Origin: Bolinopsis microptera
Taxonomy: Eukaryota > Ctenophora > Tentaculata > Lobata > Bolinopsidae
DNA length: 64,000 bases
Reading direction: 5' to 3'
Assembly: GCF_026151205.1 (NCBI RefSeq)
Contig: NC_087072.1
Span: 9,173,669-9,237,668 of the forward strand
The notes beneath the pieces were generated by a model. The model was not told the DNA's origin. It ran no database searches and was given only the letters and a program-made list of their open reading frames with translations. How positions within the stretch are numbered: the first letter of the stretch is position 1; each line of letters starts with the position of its first letter. Positions 25,188 to 37,200 of this stretch are shown here, one piece after another. The position numbers were made by a program, and so were the translations under genes.

Positions 25188-26497
25188 GAACCAAAGTCAC
25201 AAATTAATGATATATTCATGACTGTTAATATTTAATATGTTGAACCACTAAACTAGAATGTTTTGTTAATTCTTTTATTTTCTTCTTGAATTGATTGAAT
25301 TTGAAGTTTTATTGAGTACATAGTCATAAAAGGCTTTGTATGATTTATAGAATAACATGAAGCATTATATTGGGCTATATACTATCAGTTTTGTTGAAAT
25401 GACCTCAACAGTAATACCAGATTTGGGAGTTTTAAAATTTTTGAGTTTTGATTTAAAAGTAAGAATATTTAACAAATTACGTTTACAATGAGAAATTCTG
25501 ATATTTGACTTGAATTAATTGATTTTATTGCTCTGGTTTTGTGATTGTCCTTTTTGTTACCTAGTTGATTATATCTTGTGTTGCCAGCAGATTGTTTGTA
25601 AGTAGAATTAAATTACATGCTGTATACTAATGATAGTTTTATTACTCTTTTAAAGATTGACTCAATGCGGCATTATGTCCAGCCAGTTTAGTGTAACCAA
25701 GTCCACTAATTAGTTCAGGTTAAAATTGAGATGATTTAAAACCTGACCATGCATCAACTTCATGTTAAAAACTAAAATTTGATCAATTTAAATAACACCA
25801 TCTTCTCACTAGGTCTGGTTATGACATAGAGTTTATGTGTGACAGATGTCTCACGATCAGGACAGCAAATTACCGGGCTTCTACACATACCATGTCACTA
25901 ATCCTACCGAAACTATCACTCAGGTACTTTACAATATTGTAGTCTTCTTAAAATACTCAAAGTTTTGCTGTGATTATAATTTAACAGCTGTTCAGTGCTC
26001 ATGTAGCATATGACTGATAATTCCTACAAGATAATTGTGTCAAAAATATTATTTAAACAAGTATTACTTTAATTCTTGAAAAGTTATAAAAACTGTGATT
26101 TTTTACTAATTTATACAGGACTTATCACACTGTAGTTTTTGCTGTACGCTCACGGTTGCATATTACCAACTGATAGTTTGATATTCTCAAAATAATGCCG
26201 GCTCTGTTTGCTCAATGATACAAAGTATGCAAAACGTTCATTTGGAAATTATGTGACAGAAATTTTGTGTCCATATTACTATACGTCCTTTGGGATCGTT
26301 TACATGGTACGTGAGCCAAATTTTGCTCATTACATGATCCTCTGCACTGTAATTACTTTGACTCGGAGCTGTTGCATACAAATTATATTAGTTTACTATT
26401 TATCTTAAATTTCAATTTATTATTATTATCTCCAATCCCCTCTCCTCTTTGGCTGCTTGTATATCATATGAACAGTCGAATATTATAACTTTCACCT
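25188..26497. other. Intergenic between phosphatase and GPCR genes
   Basis: AT-rich and mostly featureless. One exon-like piece stands out: 25813-25923 (+) is preceded by a pyrimidine-AG acceptor, followed by CAG|GTACTT, and open for 36 codons (SGYDIEFMCDRCLTIRT…). No neighbouring exon could be linked to it. Confidence 0.4.
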
Positions 26498-27436
26498 TCA
26501 TTCCAATTCATCAATTGGTAATATCATGTTCTGACACTGTTCTGACACTATTCTGACACTGTTCTCTTTTCTCTGATTCATCATGTTTAACGGATTATTA
26601 GTCTTCTGGCATCTGACACAAATACCTGTCAATCTCTTCCACAATCCTAAAACATATTTTCTCTTCTCTGCCATTCTGATGAAATAGACAATGGGATTAC
26701 ATGCTGAATTCAGAGGAAGCAAGATGAAGGCATTAATCTGTTGGACTAAATCGGAGATGTGTAGTCTTTTGTGAGGATAAGCAGATTGCCCCAAGGAAAC
26801 AAGGAACCCAATATTAAACAAACAATAAGCTACTGATAAGATTGCCACAGTGATGGTTGCGTGCCTTATTTCACAATCCTTATTTCGACCATTCAATAAT
26901 AAGTTTGTAATACTCAATACATTGGAGAACACAACGACAATGAAGACACTAGCTAGGGTAAACAGGAATACTTTCTTGACCGAAGTTTTATCTTCTTCGT
27001 CAGCAACAAAAGAGAGTAAAGCTAAGATAAACATAGCCACACTGAAGCACGTGACCGCTATATAAACTGTCCTGGAATGTAGGACGTAGAAAGGTTTCCA
27101 CAAGCTTATAGCTCTCGTAACAGCAAGAAGGCATGTGATAAACCCTGAGGATTGCTCAGCTAGCATGCAGATGACAAAGCAAACTTTCATGACATCTTGA
27201 TCGACGGCCCCTCTCGCACTGCACAAGAAGACAAAAACACAGAGAGCCAGGTCGAATGAGTTGAGTGCCATGAACAAGTGTCTTGTTAAGCGCATGGCAA
27301 CGTTTTGTCGCTCAGCGTACAAGTTGATCCCAGATTGTTTGATGTAGAAGGAAAGAGAGAGCGAGTTGCTGATTGTTCCTGTTAATGCCACCAAACCAGT
27401 GATGGCTGAGAGGACCTTCACTGGTGGTGTGTCCAT
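26498..27436 (-). CDS. Rhodopsin-type (class A) G protein-coupled receptor, single exon
   Basis: 312 aa with seven hydrophobic segments (about 8-31, 53-73, 84-107, 122-145, 153-179, 192-214, 230-254). Class A marks are Asn24 in TM1, Asp62 in TM2 (NSFDLAL), and NPIVY at 247-251 in TM7 followed by a basic helix-8 region. The DRY box at the end of TM3 is TRA (residues 107-109, VTRAIS), keeping only the Arg. The extracellular N-terminus is only a few residues, with no signal peptide. The C-tail has a NPLNMMNQRK stretch and Ser/Thr sites. It sits in the plasma membrane and should couple to G proteins. The ligand is unknown, and the divergent TM3 motif suggests a lineage-specific receptor. Upstream (minus-strand 5' side, after 27437) no further exon is evident. 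Confidence 0.8.
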   Translation of the reverse strand: MDTPPVKVLSAITGLVALTGTISNSLSLSFYIKQSGINLYAERQNVAMRLTRHLFMALNSFDLALCVFVFLCSARGAVDQDVMKVCFVICMLAEQSSGFITCLLAVTRAISLWKPFYVLHSRTVYIAVTCFSVAMFILALLSFVADEEDKTSVKKVFLFTLASVFIVVVFSNVLSITNLLLNGRNKDCEIRHATITVAILSVAYCLFNIGFLVSLGQSAYPHKRLHISDLVQQINAFILLPLNSACNPIVYFIRMAEKRKYVLGLWKRLTGICVRCQKTNNPLNMMNQRKENSVRIVSEQCQNMILPIDELE

Positions 27437-29578
27437 TGTTACTCTCTAGTCTCTATATGCTTCGTCAGTAGTCACTTTCACTCATTCTTTCTATAAAAAC
27501 GTTGTTTATTATATACAGACATTAGTGGACAACACATGTATTTTTTATAAGACTAGAAACACGGTGGTCAAAACGAAGCTTTATTCGAAGAACTTTAAAA
27601 TCAAAATAAGAGAGTATTATAGACAAGATAAGAGGATTAGGACTCCTCGAACTACACTGTTACTCGAGCTGCTACACCACTAGGCCTTTATTCGTCGATG
27701 ATTAAAAATATTCTAAGTAAGATTTTGCACCTGTCCGCCGTACATACATATAAAACGCGTCTACAACAGCTATATAATTAAGAACTGAACATGAATCAAA
27801 ATTTAAGAAAAGTAATTAAATTATTAGATAATGGAACATCTAAGAATTTATTACTTTTCTTAAATTCAGTTCTCAATAAAGCTGCTGTAGACTGTCGTAC
27901 TGTCTTAGTCCTATTTAGTTGCTCCTGCAAGGTACATTGTCTTGCGTTAGTCATTTACCCTTGTGAGGCAGTCATGTGATTATTGTGCATACAAACAGCT
28001 GGTATATAATTGTAAGAAATAAAGTAAGATATAACAGTACTGTATTGTAACATTAAGTAGAGTATGTACTATGTAGTTATTGGTTAGGACTCCAGAGGAC
28101 TATCTAAAGACTTACAGGTGCAAGTCTTTAGACTTGCTGATCCAAAATAAGCAAGGGAGCGAGGACACGTGTGTGCGACGAATTAGAACGGGGTGAAAAT
28201 ATAGCACTATTGGCACTATAGTGGGTGTCTGTGGTCGCATTCTAAGCTTTGTGAAACAAATATTTCAAATTATTCTGAAATCCAGCTAGTTCGACTTCTT
28301 TTTGTAATTCAATAATAAGGGAGTAAAGTTGTCAGTTTGACGCAGAGCTGTACGCCTCTTTACTGTAGACCTCTTTTACAAGTTAAAACATACTCCAATG
28401 TCCAAGCCCCATTTTAAAATGTTCATTAAGTTACCGGACGTAATCTACATAATACAATTAAACTGCTCATAGTTCAAATAGAGACCCGAGACGACGAAAT
28501 GGACAACCATATCAAGATTTAAGACCAGAGTATATAAAATCTCATTTTGTGTATTCATGTGACTTTTTGTAGCCGAAATAAACTAAACTTAGCTCTAGTC
28601 TCTATTTCTGCTATGTGTCAGATAGAAAGGAGATGTAACAAAATACGCGGTTAAATGAACAGAATACTGTTTGATATTTAGTGAGCAGGTATTTAAAATA
28701 ACAGAACGGAAAACACCTTGCCATAGATTAGATTAGGAAATGCACGTACAGGTTGACATAATTTATAAACAATAGAATGGGTATTGTTAAAGGTGGTGAT
28801 TATGCCTGGAGGTATGCCTTGGATAATTAACAGTGAGACTTTTAGTCTTATCCAAGTCGCCATGAAGAAGGGAGGTCTCTCTTTTCAATATGATATACAA
28901 TATAAATAACTGAGAGACAATACCACCTTTGTTAATGTAAACCAAATTTAATAAATAGTACGGAAAATCGGTAAACCGAGGTTTTGAATTTTGAGTCCCA
29001 GTTGGATCATGGTTTCTCTCGGCACAGTACTGGTTCCCAATCAGGGTTATGGTTCCAACCACTCAAGTAAGGGGTACTTATTAGTAGTAGTAGCGCGTCT
29101 GACAAACTTGCTTGACATCATTGACCCATTTATACTTTATAGGACGTATTTCAAAGGATCGTGTGATGAACTCTGGACCTCCTGTTCAGAAGGCACACGC
29201 TCTAACCACTTGACCTCTTTGCTATGTTGTGCTTTGTTGGCAAGTGAAGCTTTGTAGTAAGGTACACTATAACTAGACAGGCGGAACAACAAACAACATA
29301 GCTGTTCCGGCAATTTCCTGTTCGGTTCCTATCTTTTATATCTTCCTGCGAGTAGAAGTGTTTGTAAAATTGTTTGTAAAAGTGTTTTGGAGTATTAACA
29401 TTTTACATATTGCAATTGAGTATTGACGACATGGCCTGGACAGTTAGCTTCTATAATATATAGACTATAGTCCATGAAATTACCACCAAGCACTAAAAAA
29501 GATGTTGCACCAGTTATTAGAACCCCGCTGCACCACTAGCTACTGAAATCAAAACACTACCCAACAATAGACTAGATT
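27437..29578. other. Intergenic, no gene identified
   Basis: 2.1 kb of AT-rich sequence. Short open frames at 27791-27979, 28787-29062 and 28991-29257 lack domains, signal peptides or splice context. Confidence 0.4.
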
Positions 29579-29579
29579 C

Positions 29580-29772
29580 AGTTGCCAGGTGGCATCACCG
29601 CCCAGTTGCCAGGTGGCATCACCGCCCAGTTGCCAGGTGGCATCACCGCTCAGTTGCCAGGTGGCATCACCGCCCAGTTGCCAGGTGGCATCACCGCCCA
29701 GTTGCCAGGTGGCATCACCGCCCAGTTGCCAGGTGGCATCACCGCCCAGTTGCCAGGTGGCATCACCGCCCG
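29580..29772. repeat. 24-bp minisatellite, 8 copies
   Basis: Eight head-to-tail copies of a 24-bp unit (GTTGCCAGGTGGCATCACCG plus CCCA). They are nearly identical, with one C-to-T change in the third. Because 24 is a multiple of 3, long but meaningless ORFs appear in several frames. No host gene spans it. Confidence 0.9.
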
Positions 29773-31277
29773 GTCTCATCACCATGTCAGACTGTTTATT
29801 CGGTGCCGCCACAATTCAAATACCGGTGCTATCAACACCACTAAAAAGATCATATTTTGCAGAACAAAATCAATTATGATCACTTTAAGGGGTTGGTGCT
29901 GACCAACATCCTAGCATTCTTTCCAGATAGACGGTCAATAATGTACTTAATGATATCTCAGATATGAAGATAAATTTAATGTAGGACCTACGTTAAAAAA
30001 GTATATGACATAACTGTACATTTCGAACATTCCCCCTTATTTTACCGTACCACCGCATCGTTTACTGTGAAATATTCAACATTTTACACTTACGTTATTT
30101 CAATCCTGGGTTGAACATCTTACTATAGTCACAATCTGTATTCCTCAGCAGACGATAATTATGATGATATTGCTCATATCACCCTATAGCTATCCAACTT
30201 ACGACACTTCATAACCTCTATATGTTCTTCATTACCATGAAGCTACCGGTTTGCTGCTACGTTATTTCAACGAACCAGTAAAATAACTGATGGTATATGA
30301 TATTATAATGTGTGTAAGTTTCCATCTAATGCTGCTTCTTCTATGAAGTTAATTCAAAACTTAACCTCGAAACGACCATCATTGTGAATTTCAATAGTTG
30401 GATACTCCGCTCTTTGGTTATCGACACAATGTTATTCAGCTAGCAAAATAAAACATGTTCTAGATAAAATGTGATCCGAGTTTGTGATGACTATTGACTA
30501 CACGTCATAATTTGAGAACGCTACTTTTTAACATCGTTACTGTGACTGCCATATTATAGTGGTCCCTGATCACTGTAAAATCCATAATATACAGTCTTAC
30601 TACTGCCCCCAACTTGGTAATATATGTGAACAGCAAGTAGGGGAGCTTTGTTGGCTTCTAATTTTAAAATAGGGCTAGTCCCAAAAGGAGGAAGTGGACC
30701 TCCTCGGCGAGTCTAGAGTGGGGAGGCGACAGAGTACAACGTACAGTGCAGCAGTATTATTTCAATTTGTTTTGACATTTAACAACTAATTTGCCATTTC
30801 GACACTTGTTGCTTCTTAACATCACAAAGCCCTGTCCAAGATTCCTGAAAGCACTATAGGCTCACTTGGACTGTATGTTATTTGCGGTATTTATTGACAT
30901 AACTGTAATTCAGCTGCAATATAGTACAGTCGCACTGCTGCAACGCGGGTTTGCGGAATGTTTGTCAGAAAAATAACAAAATGTGTACATTTTTGGAATT
31001 GAAATTTAATCTTCTACATTACTGCAATTGCTACGTTCCAAAAGTACGTTATATTCCAAGATTATTCTATTCCTCTCAAGACACGCTTCACAGATGGTGT
31101 TCAAGGCAATAATTATGTTAATATTAATTTATGCAAAAATATGTGAATATCTAGAACTTGATTTTATTTTAACAGCTCAGCTGAAGACGTTCAGTTGACT
31201 GGTTGTAATATATCACACATGTCCAGGCGCTAGCTACAGCAGCACGGGCAAAGAGAGCCAATAGTAACGGTACAGGC
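29773..31277. other. Region upstream of the HSF gene
   Basis: 1.5 kb, AT-rich. A pyrimidine-rich tract ending in AACAG lies about 100 bases before the HSF ATG, so an untranslated first exon further upstream is possible. No heat-shock-element array was seen by eye. Confidence 0.35.
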
Positions 31278-34200
31278 ATGACTACCATCAAGATGGAGGA
31301 CCCGTACAAGACCAAGTCTGGTTTAAGCAGTACTATATCACAGTTCCTGGCTAAGCTGTGGAGGCTTGTTAATGACGAGGAGACGGATGATAAAATCTGC
31401 TGGAGTGAGGTTTGTCGGGTTTTATTTCAAAATTCATATTAATTTTACATCAATATAATGAATCTTGAAGCAGGGTCAAATAGTATTCTCATGGTTACCT
31501 TGTTGTTCATAAAACACTTAATTTTAATTTTCGTTCGTAATTTATAGTAATCTTGAACATTTAGTTACAATATGCTTGTCAAGTAATCTCCCAAGTTTAT
31601 GTGAACTGTAAATAATAAACCAGAAGATAGCGGCAATTTAGCTGTATATTCGGTGACTTCAACTAATCTCCATAATATATACTGCAACTGTTCGACCATA
31701 TAATGAACGATAATATGTACATTTTGTACACATATTGTGTTCTAATTTAGTTTGTAACGTTCTCCACTTCTTAGCCCATCTCAAATTTCAACTTTCAATT
31801 TTCTGTCCTAAATAAGACCCTCCGTTCCAACAGCTGACGAAATCACACATGCCCAGACTAGTGAGTCTGAGAGAGCTTGGCATTATGCAATGTATGTAAA
31901 TATCCTAAATAGAAGCTGTACGTGCTCACCACAGAAATCTGTCGAATATGTGAGCCTATTTTTCTGCAAAGGGATATGCTTAAAGTATTCGTCATTTTGA
32001 GCTTTACGTTCACATGCATACAAGCTGCACAACAACAGAATTTTACTGTTGTATTGGCCGGCACTCTAACTTTAAACTAACATAGTTGCATCTGAAGTAA
32101 TATATCAACTATACAAAGTAAACCGTATCAATTAAGTCATTTATTAATTATTGACCATACAAGTAACAGCATGTTAATCCTATACAAATCTGTATTAATA
32201 AATGCTTATTTATATTTTAAAATACATAGCTACCATGCAGCTTGCCGCAAAGCTGAGACTTTCCTCAAAAATATATAAGCTCTAGTTTCTGCTTTGCGGT
32301 GAACAGTACTATACGGTTATACACTTTAGTTTACACTCAATTTACACTTATGTTTACATTTTCTGTACTCAATATTCCGCAGGACGGCCTTAGTTTCATT
32401 GTAAGAGACCAAGCTTCCTTTTCGATGGAACTCCTACCCCGTTACTTCAAACATCACAACTTTTCCAGCTTCGTCCGTCAACTAAATATGTGTGAGTATT
32501 CTTGTTGTTTGTTTGTTTGTTTGTTTATAGAACCCGTCCCCAATCTCGTATCGGAAAATGACTAAACTCAGGTCTGAGTGTGAATACGGGTGGTACCTGC
32601 AAGAGTGTTCATTAAGCATTTAGAGTTCTCTAAAACTGCAGTTACAATTGTGCTAGAGTATTTTTAGTATATACGATTGGTATCAGATATATATCCCTAC
32701 ATGCTTCCAAAATTTGTAAAGCCGTAGTACATACATATCACATTACACCGGAGCCTACACAGTGCAATCTCCTCCAGTCGATCTGCGCCGCATATGTTTA
32801 TATAATTATAAGCGCGCGGCGCAGACTGGAGGAAACCACACTCTGCAAGTTCGATCCAGTGCAATGCTACATGTACGTACTACGGCTTCATCTCCAACTT
32901 TATGCACAATGTACTGGAATGTTTTGAAGGAAAAGAAAGAACAAAAAAAAGTGATATATATAAATAAAATCAGCGATTTAATGTTAGCCTTAGGAGGGTA
33001 ACTTTAATTCCCTGGTTTCTAAAATCAGCTTTTAAAAAAAAATAATAAAGTATGTAACGTCGATACCAAACCGATTATTGAGCGATAATAACTGAGTAGT
33101 TGATTCCTGGGTTACGGAGTCATTCAGATGTTCCAGTTTTCGAATGTGGTTCTTGTTCAGTTCTTGACCAGAAGTGTCTAATGAAGTAAGTCAGACAAGC
33201 AAACTCTTCCTTAAATGCTGATATAAGTCGTCTCAATCCCAGAAATTATGAAGATGACCCAGTGTAAAAGTGCAAAAATCGGCCGAAAATAACAAAGACT
33301 AAAAACAGTTAAAAAGTGACAGGATTCAAACACAAGGAAAATTAATAACTTAGAGCGTAATAAGGAATATCTCCAAACGGAGTTTTCTGAGAGGGTGAGA
33401 GGTTCTTTAATTAGAGCTAATGATTAAATGAGACCCACTAAAGGTACTAAATTAACCGGACTGCTAGCAAGGAATCGAGAATAACTGTAGATTGGAATAA
33501 AAATAAAAGCGGAATAAATTTTAAGATAATGAAACAGAAACTGAAAGCTAAAATATATACCGTTCTAGAATGCCTCCGCAAACAATTGCTCCTTTGTAAT
33601 GCACACGTGTTAGTAAGTGTAGTAAAAATATAAAAATAATAAAGCTATAAAAATGAACGGAGCGGTGAAAATCTGAGAGGGTGAGACTGAGACGTTCATC
33701 TTAATGTCCGTTCAAATAAAGTCCGTTCATTTAAGGTCCGTCCAAGTTACAGTCCGTTGAATTTTTTTCAAAAATTCGAACTTTTTGTCTAGAATATGAC
33801 AACTATGAGAACTTTATTGTGCCGTAAGTTAACGACGGAAAGGTTCTCCTTGGTCTGCCGGAGGCACAGAAAACTCCACTAGTATATGATGTTTTCAAGG
33901 GGCACTTTGCGGAAAAAGTCAACGAGGGTGAGAGGTTCTTTAATTAGAGCTAATGATTAAATGAGACCCACTAAAGGTACTAAATTAACCGGACTGCTAG
34001 CAAGGAATCGAGAATAACTGTAGATTGGAATAAAAATAAAAGCGGAATAAATTTTAAGATCGAGTATTCTTGTTTATTGCCATCCATTCCGATATTCATG
34101 TCAATTCATGATATAACACGTGATAGCCGTACAATTCGCGTGGTAAAGGGACATTTTTAAAATATGTACTTTTTACTAGCAAAGTTTTTACAGAAATGTG

Positions 34201-37200
34201 TTGAACCAAACCATTGTTACCATGTTTTGCGCGCACAACGGTCGATCGATCACGTACGTACGTACGAACGTACTCACCCTTATCAAGTTATCATGTCATT
34301 TGCTCATTTCGGGTCTGAAGAAAATACACTGTTCGATCGAATATATCGCATACCTATCTTTGGTATACTTATTTTTGCCATCTGTAATTATGGTAATTAC
34401 TTTCTCTAATTAATGTCTCAACTGAAACAAGTGAGTAAAACATCTTCTTGTTAAAAGACAAAGATAATAAAGTGTTGTACAGTAACCATAGATGAGGATT
34501 AATGAATTAGACAAAGCGTACGATTACACTCTTCCATTTTAGACGGGTTCCGGAAAGTAGTAAACACGGAACACGGAGGATTGCGGTGTATTAAGGACGA
34601 TTATCAGTTCGTCAACAAGAACTTCTGTAGGGACAAGCCAGAACTGCTGGAACTCGTTAAACGGAAGGTAATTTATATGTGTAAGGAGGCAGTGAAACTA
34701 GCGGGCTGCGACCAAATGGTGACTTGCCACCCCATGGTAACATTAAATAAATTAACTCTGTTACATTGCTCCCTGTAAGTATAAAACGCTGTAACATAAA
34801 AACGATCTCAGAATACAATGTATCGTTGTAAAGTGCAAGACTTCCTGATATGAGCAAATTTATGTAAATTACCGGAAATATTCTTATATTCGAAGTCTTT
34901 TCTTATTTAATATTATCCGTAGCCCTCTTCTACTGGACACCCTGGTTTGCATCACAGCAGCAAAGAAACAGATGAGAACATTGCTTCAACTTTAAAGAAA
35001 GTACTGACGGAAGTTCATCACCTTAGAAAAGACAACGATCGCATTAGACACTCCTTTGAAAAACTGAAAGAGTAAGATACTATGGCTTATCTAATCATTC
35101 ATTGGACTGAATTTCACATTTAAAACAGTTTTCTTTGAGCTGTTTCTTTCACTTTGACTCAATTATTGCATTTTCACAGGGAGAACAATAAGTTGTTTAC
35201 TGAAGTTGAGAATCTCAACGACAAAAACAACAACCAGTCAATCATCATACAGAAAATAATCAAGTTTATCTGGAGCCTCGTTCACCAGCAAAACAGGTAC
35301 AAAATCTCCCATTATCTCTATTTTAGTATGAACTCGACAACACACTTTAAAATAGCTTTAATTTGACTTGAATAATATTTGCAACTAAACAACTCCCACT
35401 CTCCCAGCTTACAGAACCAGACACGTAAGATGATAGAAAATGGTGAGGCAGCTAGTGGGTCACAGTTAAATGACATGATGGCTAGCACTAACTGGACGGA
35501 AGAGCAACGTTCCCAGCCTGTATCCCCTGCTCCTCGTAGTCCCTCCAGGTGAGTTTCCGTGTCGACTGCATTTAGAAATCGGAGCCGACTATTGTTTGAG
35601 ACACCACGGTTGAACGTAACTCAAAAAGTCGGCAAAATATAGTATTTAGAGTCCTTCGTTACGCCACTGTCCCTTTTTTGATTTACCCTGATTCATTATG
35701 CAGGATAAACGATCGTGTTAGCAAGATGGGTAATGACCTGCAGTCCCTCCAAAACCTGCTGTCTCAGAACTTCCCCTACGATAATGATGTAGTGAACGAT
35801 GTAAGTACAGTGTTATGCTTAATACGGCAGTTTTTTTTTCTAACTGGATCCCCTTCTCACCTTGTTTTCTGTGTTTCCAGGGCCTCCTGCCTCAGCATGT
35901 TTTCTGAATTTCTCGTCCCCTCAGTTGTTCGAGTACTCCTCTGAGTATGTCTCTCCAGCCATGTCCCCTGCTCCAGGTAGCAGTTACGGAGGCTCCGCCC
36001 CCGCCTCCCCTGGACCATCTGGATTAAGACAGGCTGCTGATGCTTCTCCAAACTTTAACGTTCAGGTTGAACAGGTACTTCAGGTTTCTTTCCTCATAAT
36101 CGACTATAACTTCATGCCTAGTATGTAAAAAGCAGCACAGCCTGTCTTCTAAGATGTGTGTTGAGTAATTAGATTTACTCCTCAGTACCAAGACGATACA
36201 GTACCTGCCACAATGAGCATGGCCTCCCCGAGCTACATACAGCATCCTTCATCTCCTGCTACAAACCAGAGACAAACCAGTCCTTGTAGGTGAGTTGAGT
36301 GCAAAAAGTGTAATTAAAAACGTCTTAGGATGACCGGAAAGTAAAAAACAACCACCGATTAGTATCTAGAATTACAACAAGTATTTAAGCGTCCTCCTCT
36401 GATCTCTCAATATGTGTCACCTAGGTGTATCTGATCTCTCAATATCACAATATGTGTCTCCTAGGTGTCTCTGATCTCTCAATATGTGTCACCTAGGTGT
36501 ATCTGATCTCTCAATATGTGTCACCTAGGTGTATCTGATCTCTCAATATGTGTCACCTAGGTGTATCTGATCTCTCAGACCCGTTACCCTGTTAGTGTAA
36601 CAATGTTTACCATTTCAGAAGTCCAGTTCAGACACCTCCTCCGCTCCAGCAACGCTCGCCTCACATGTCACCTCACGTTTCACCTCATGTGTCTCCACAT
36701 GTTTCCCCTCATGTTTCCCCTCATGTTTCCCCTCACGTGTCTCCGTACGTGTCTCCACACATCTCCCCTCACGTCTCACCGCATATGTCTCCCCACACCA
36801 GCCCAGCACACTCTGGCTCTTATCAGCAGGCGCAGGTAATTACACGATTAATTAATTATACAGCTAGTTTACTTTTACCTTGTTATAATTATATTGAACT
36901 TGAACCCAAACACAAGAAAATATCGTGTGGCGAATGTTTTTAGAGTGCTAAGAGAGTTGTGTCTCAGATGAGTAGCTACGTGTCGAACCAAGCGAGCACG
37001 GTGTACGCCCAGGTAGTGCACACATTACGTTAGAGTCATGTATTCGTGTGCCTGTGTTACACTATCTCTACTTACCCACACTTTTATAACTTACACTATC
37101 TCTACTTACCCACACTTTTATAACTTACACTATCTCTACTTACCCACACTTTTATAACTTACACTATCTCTACTTACCCACACTTTTATAACTTACACTA

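Noticed and set aside
29549-29902. Proteins from the open frames across the 24-bp minisatellite
   Set aside because: Frame openness is a by-product of a repeat length divisible by three; no coding context.
32840-32870. tRNA B-box-like AGTTCGATCC
   Set aside because: It lies in the arm of a foldback MITE, with no A box or cloverleaf.
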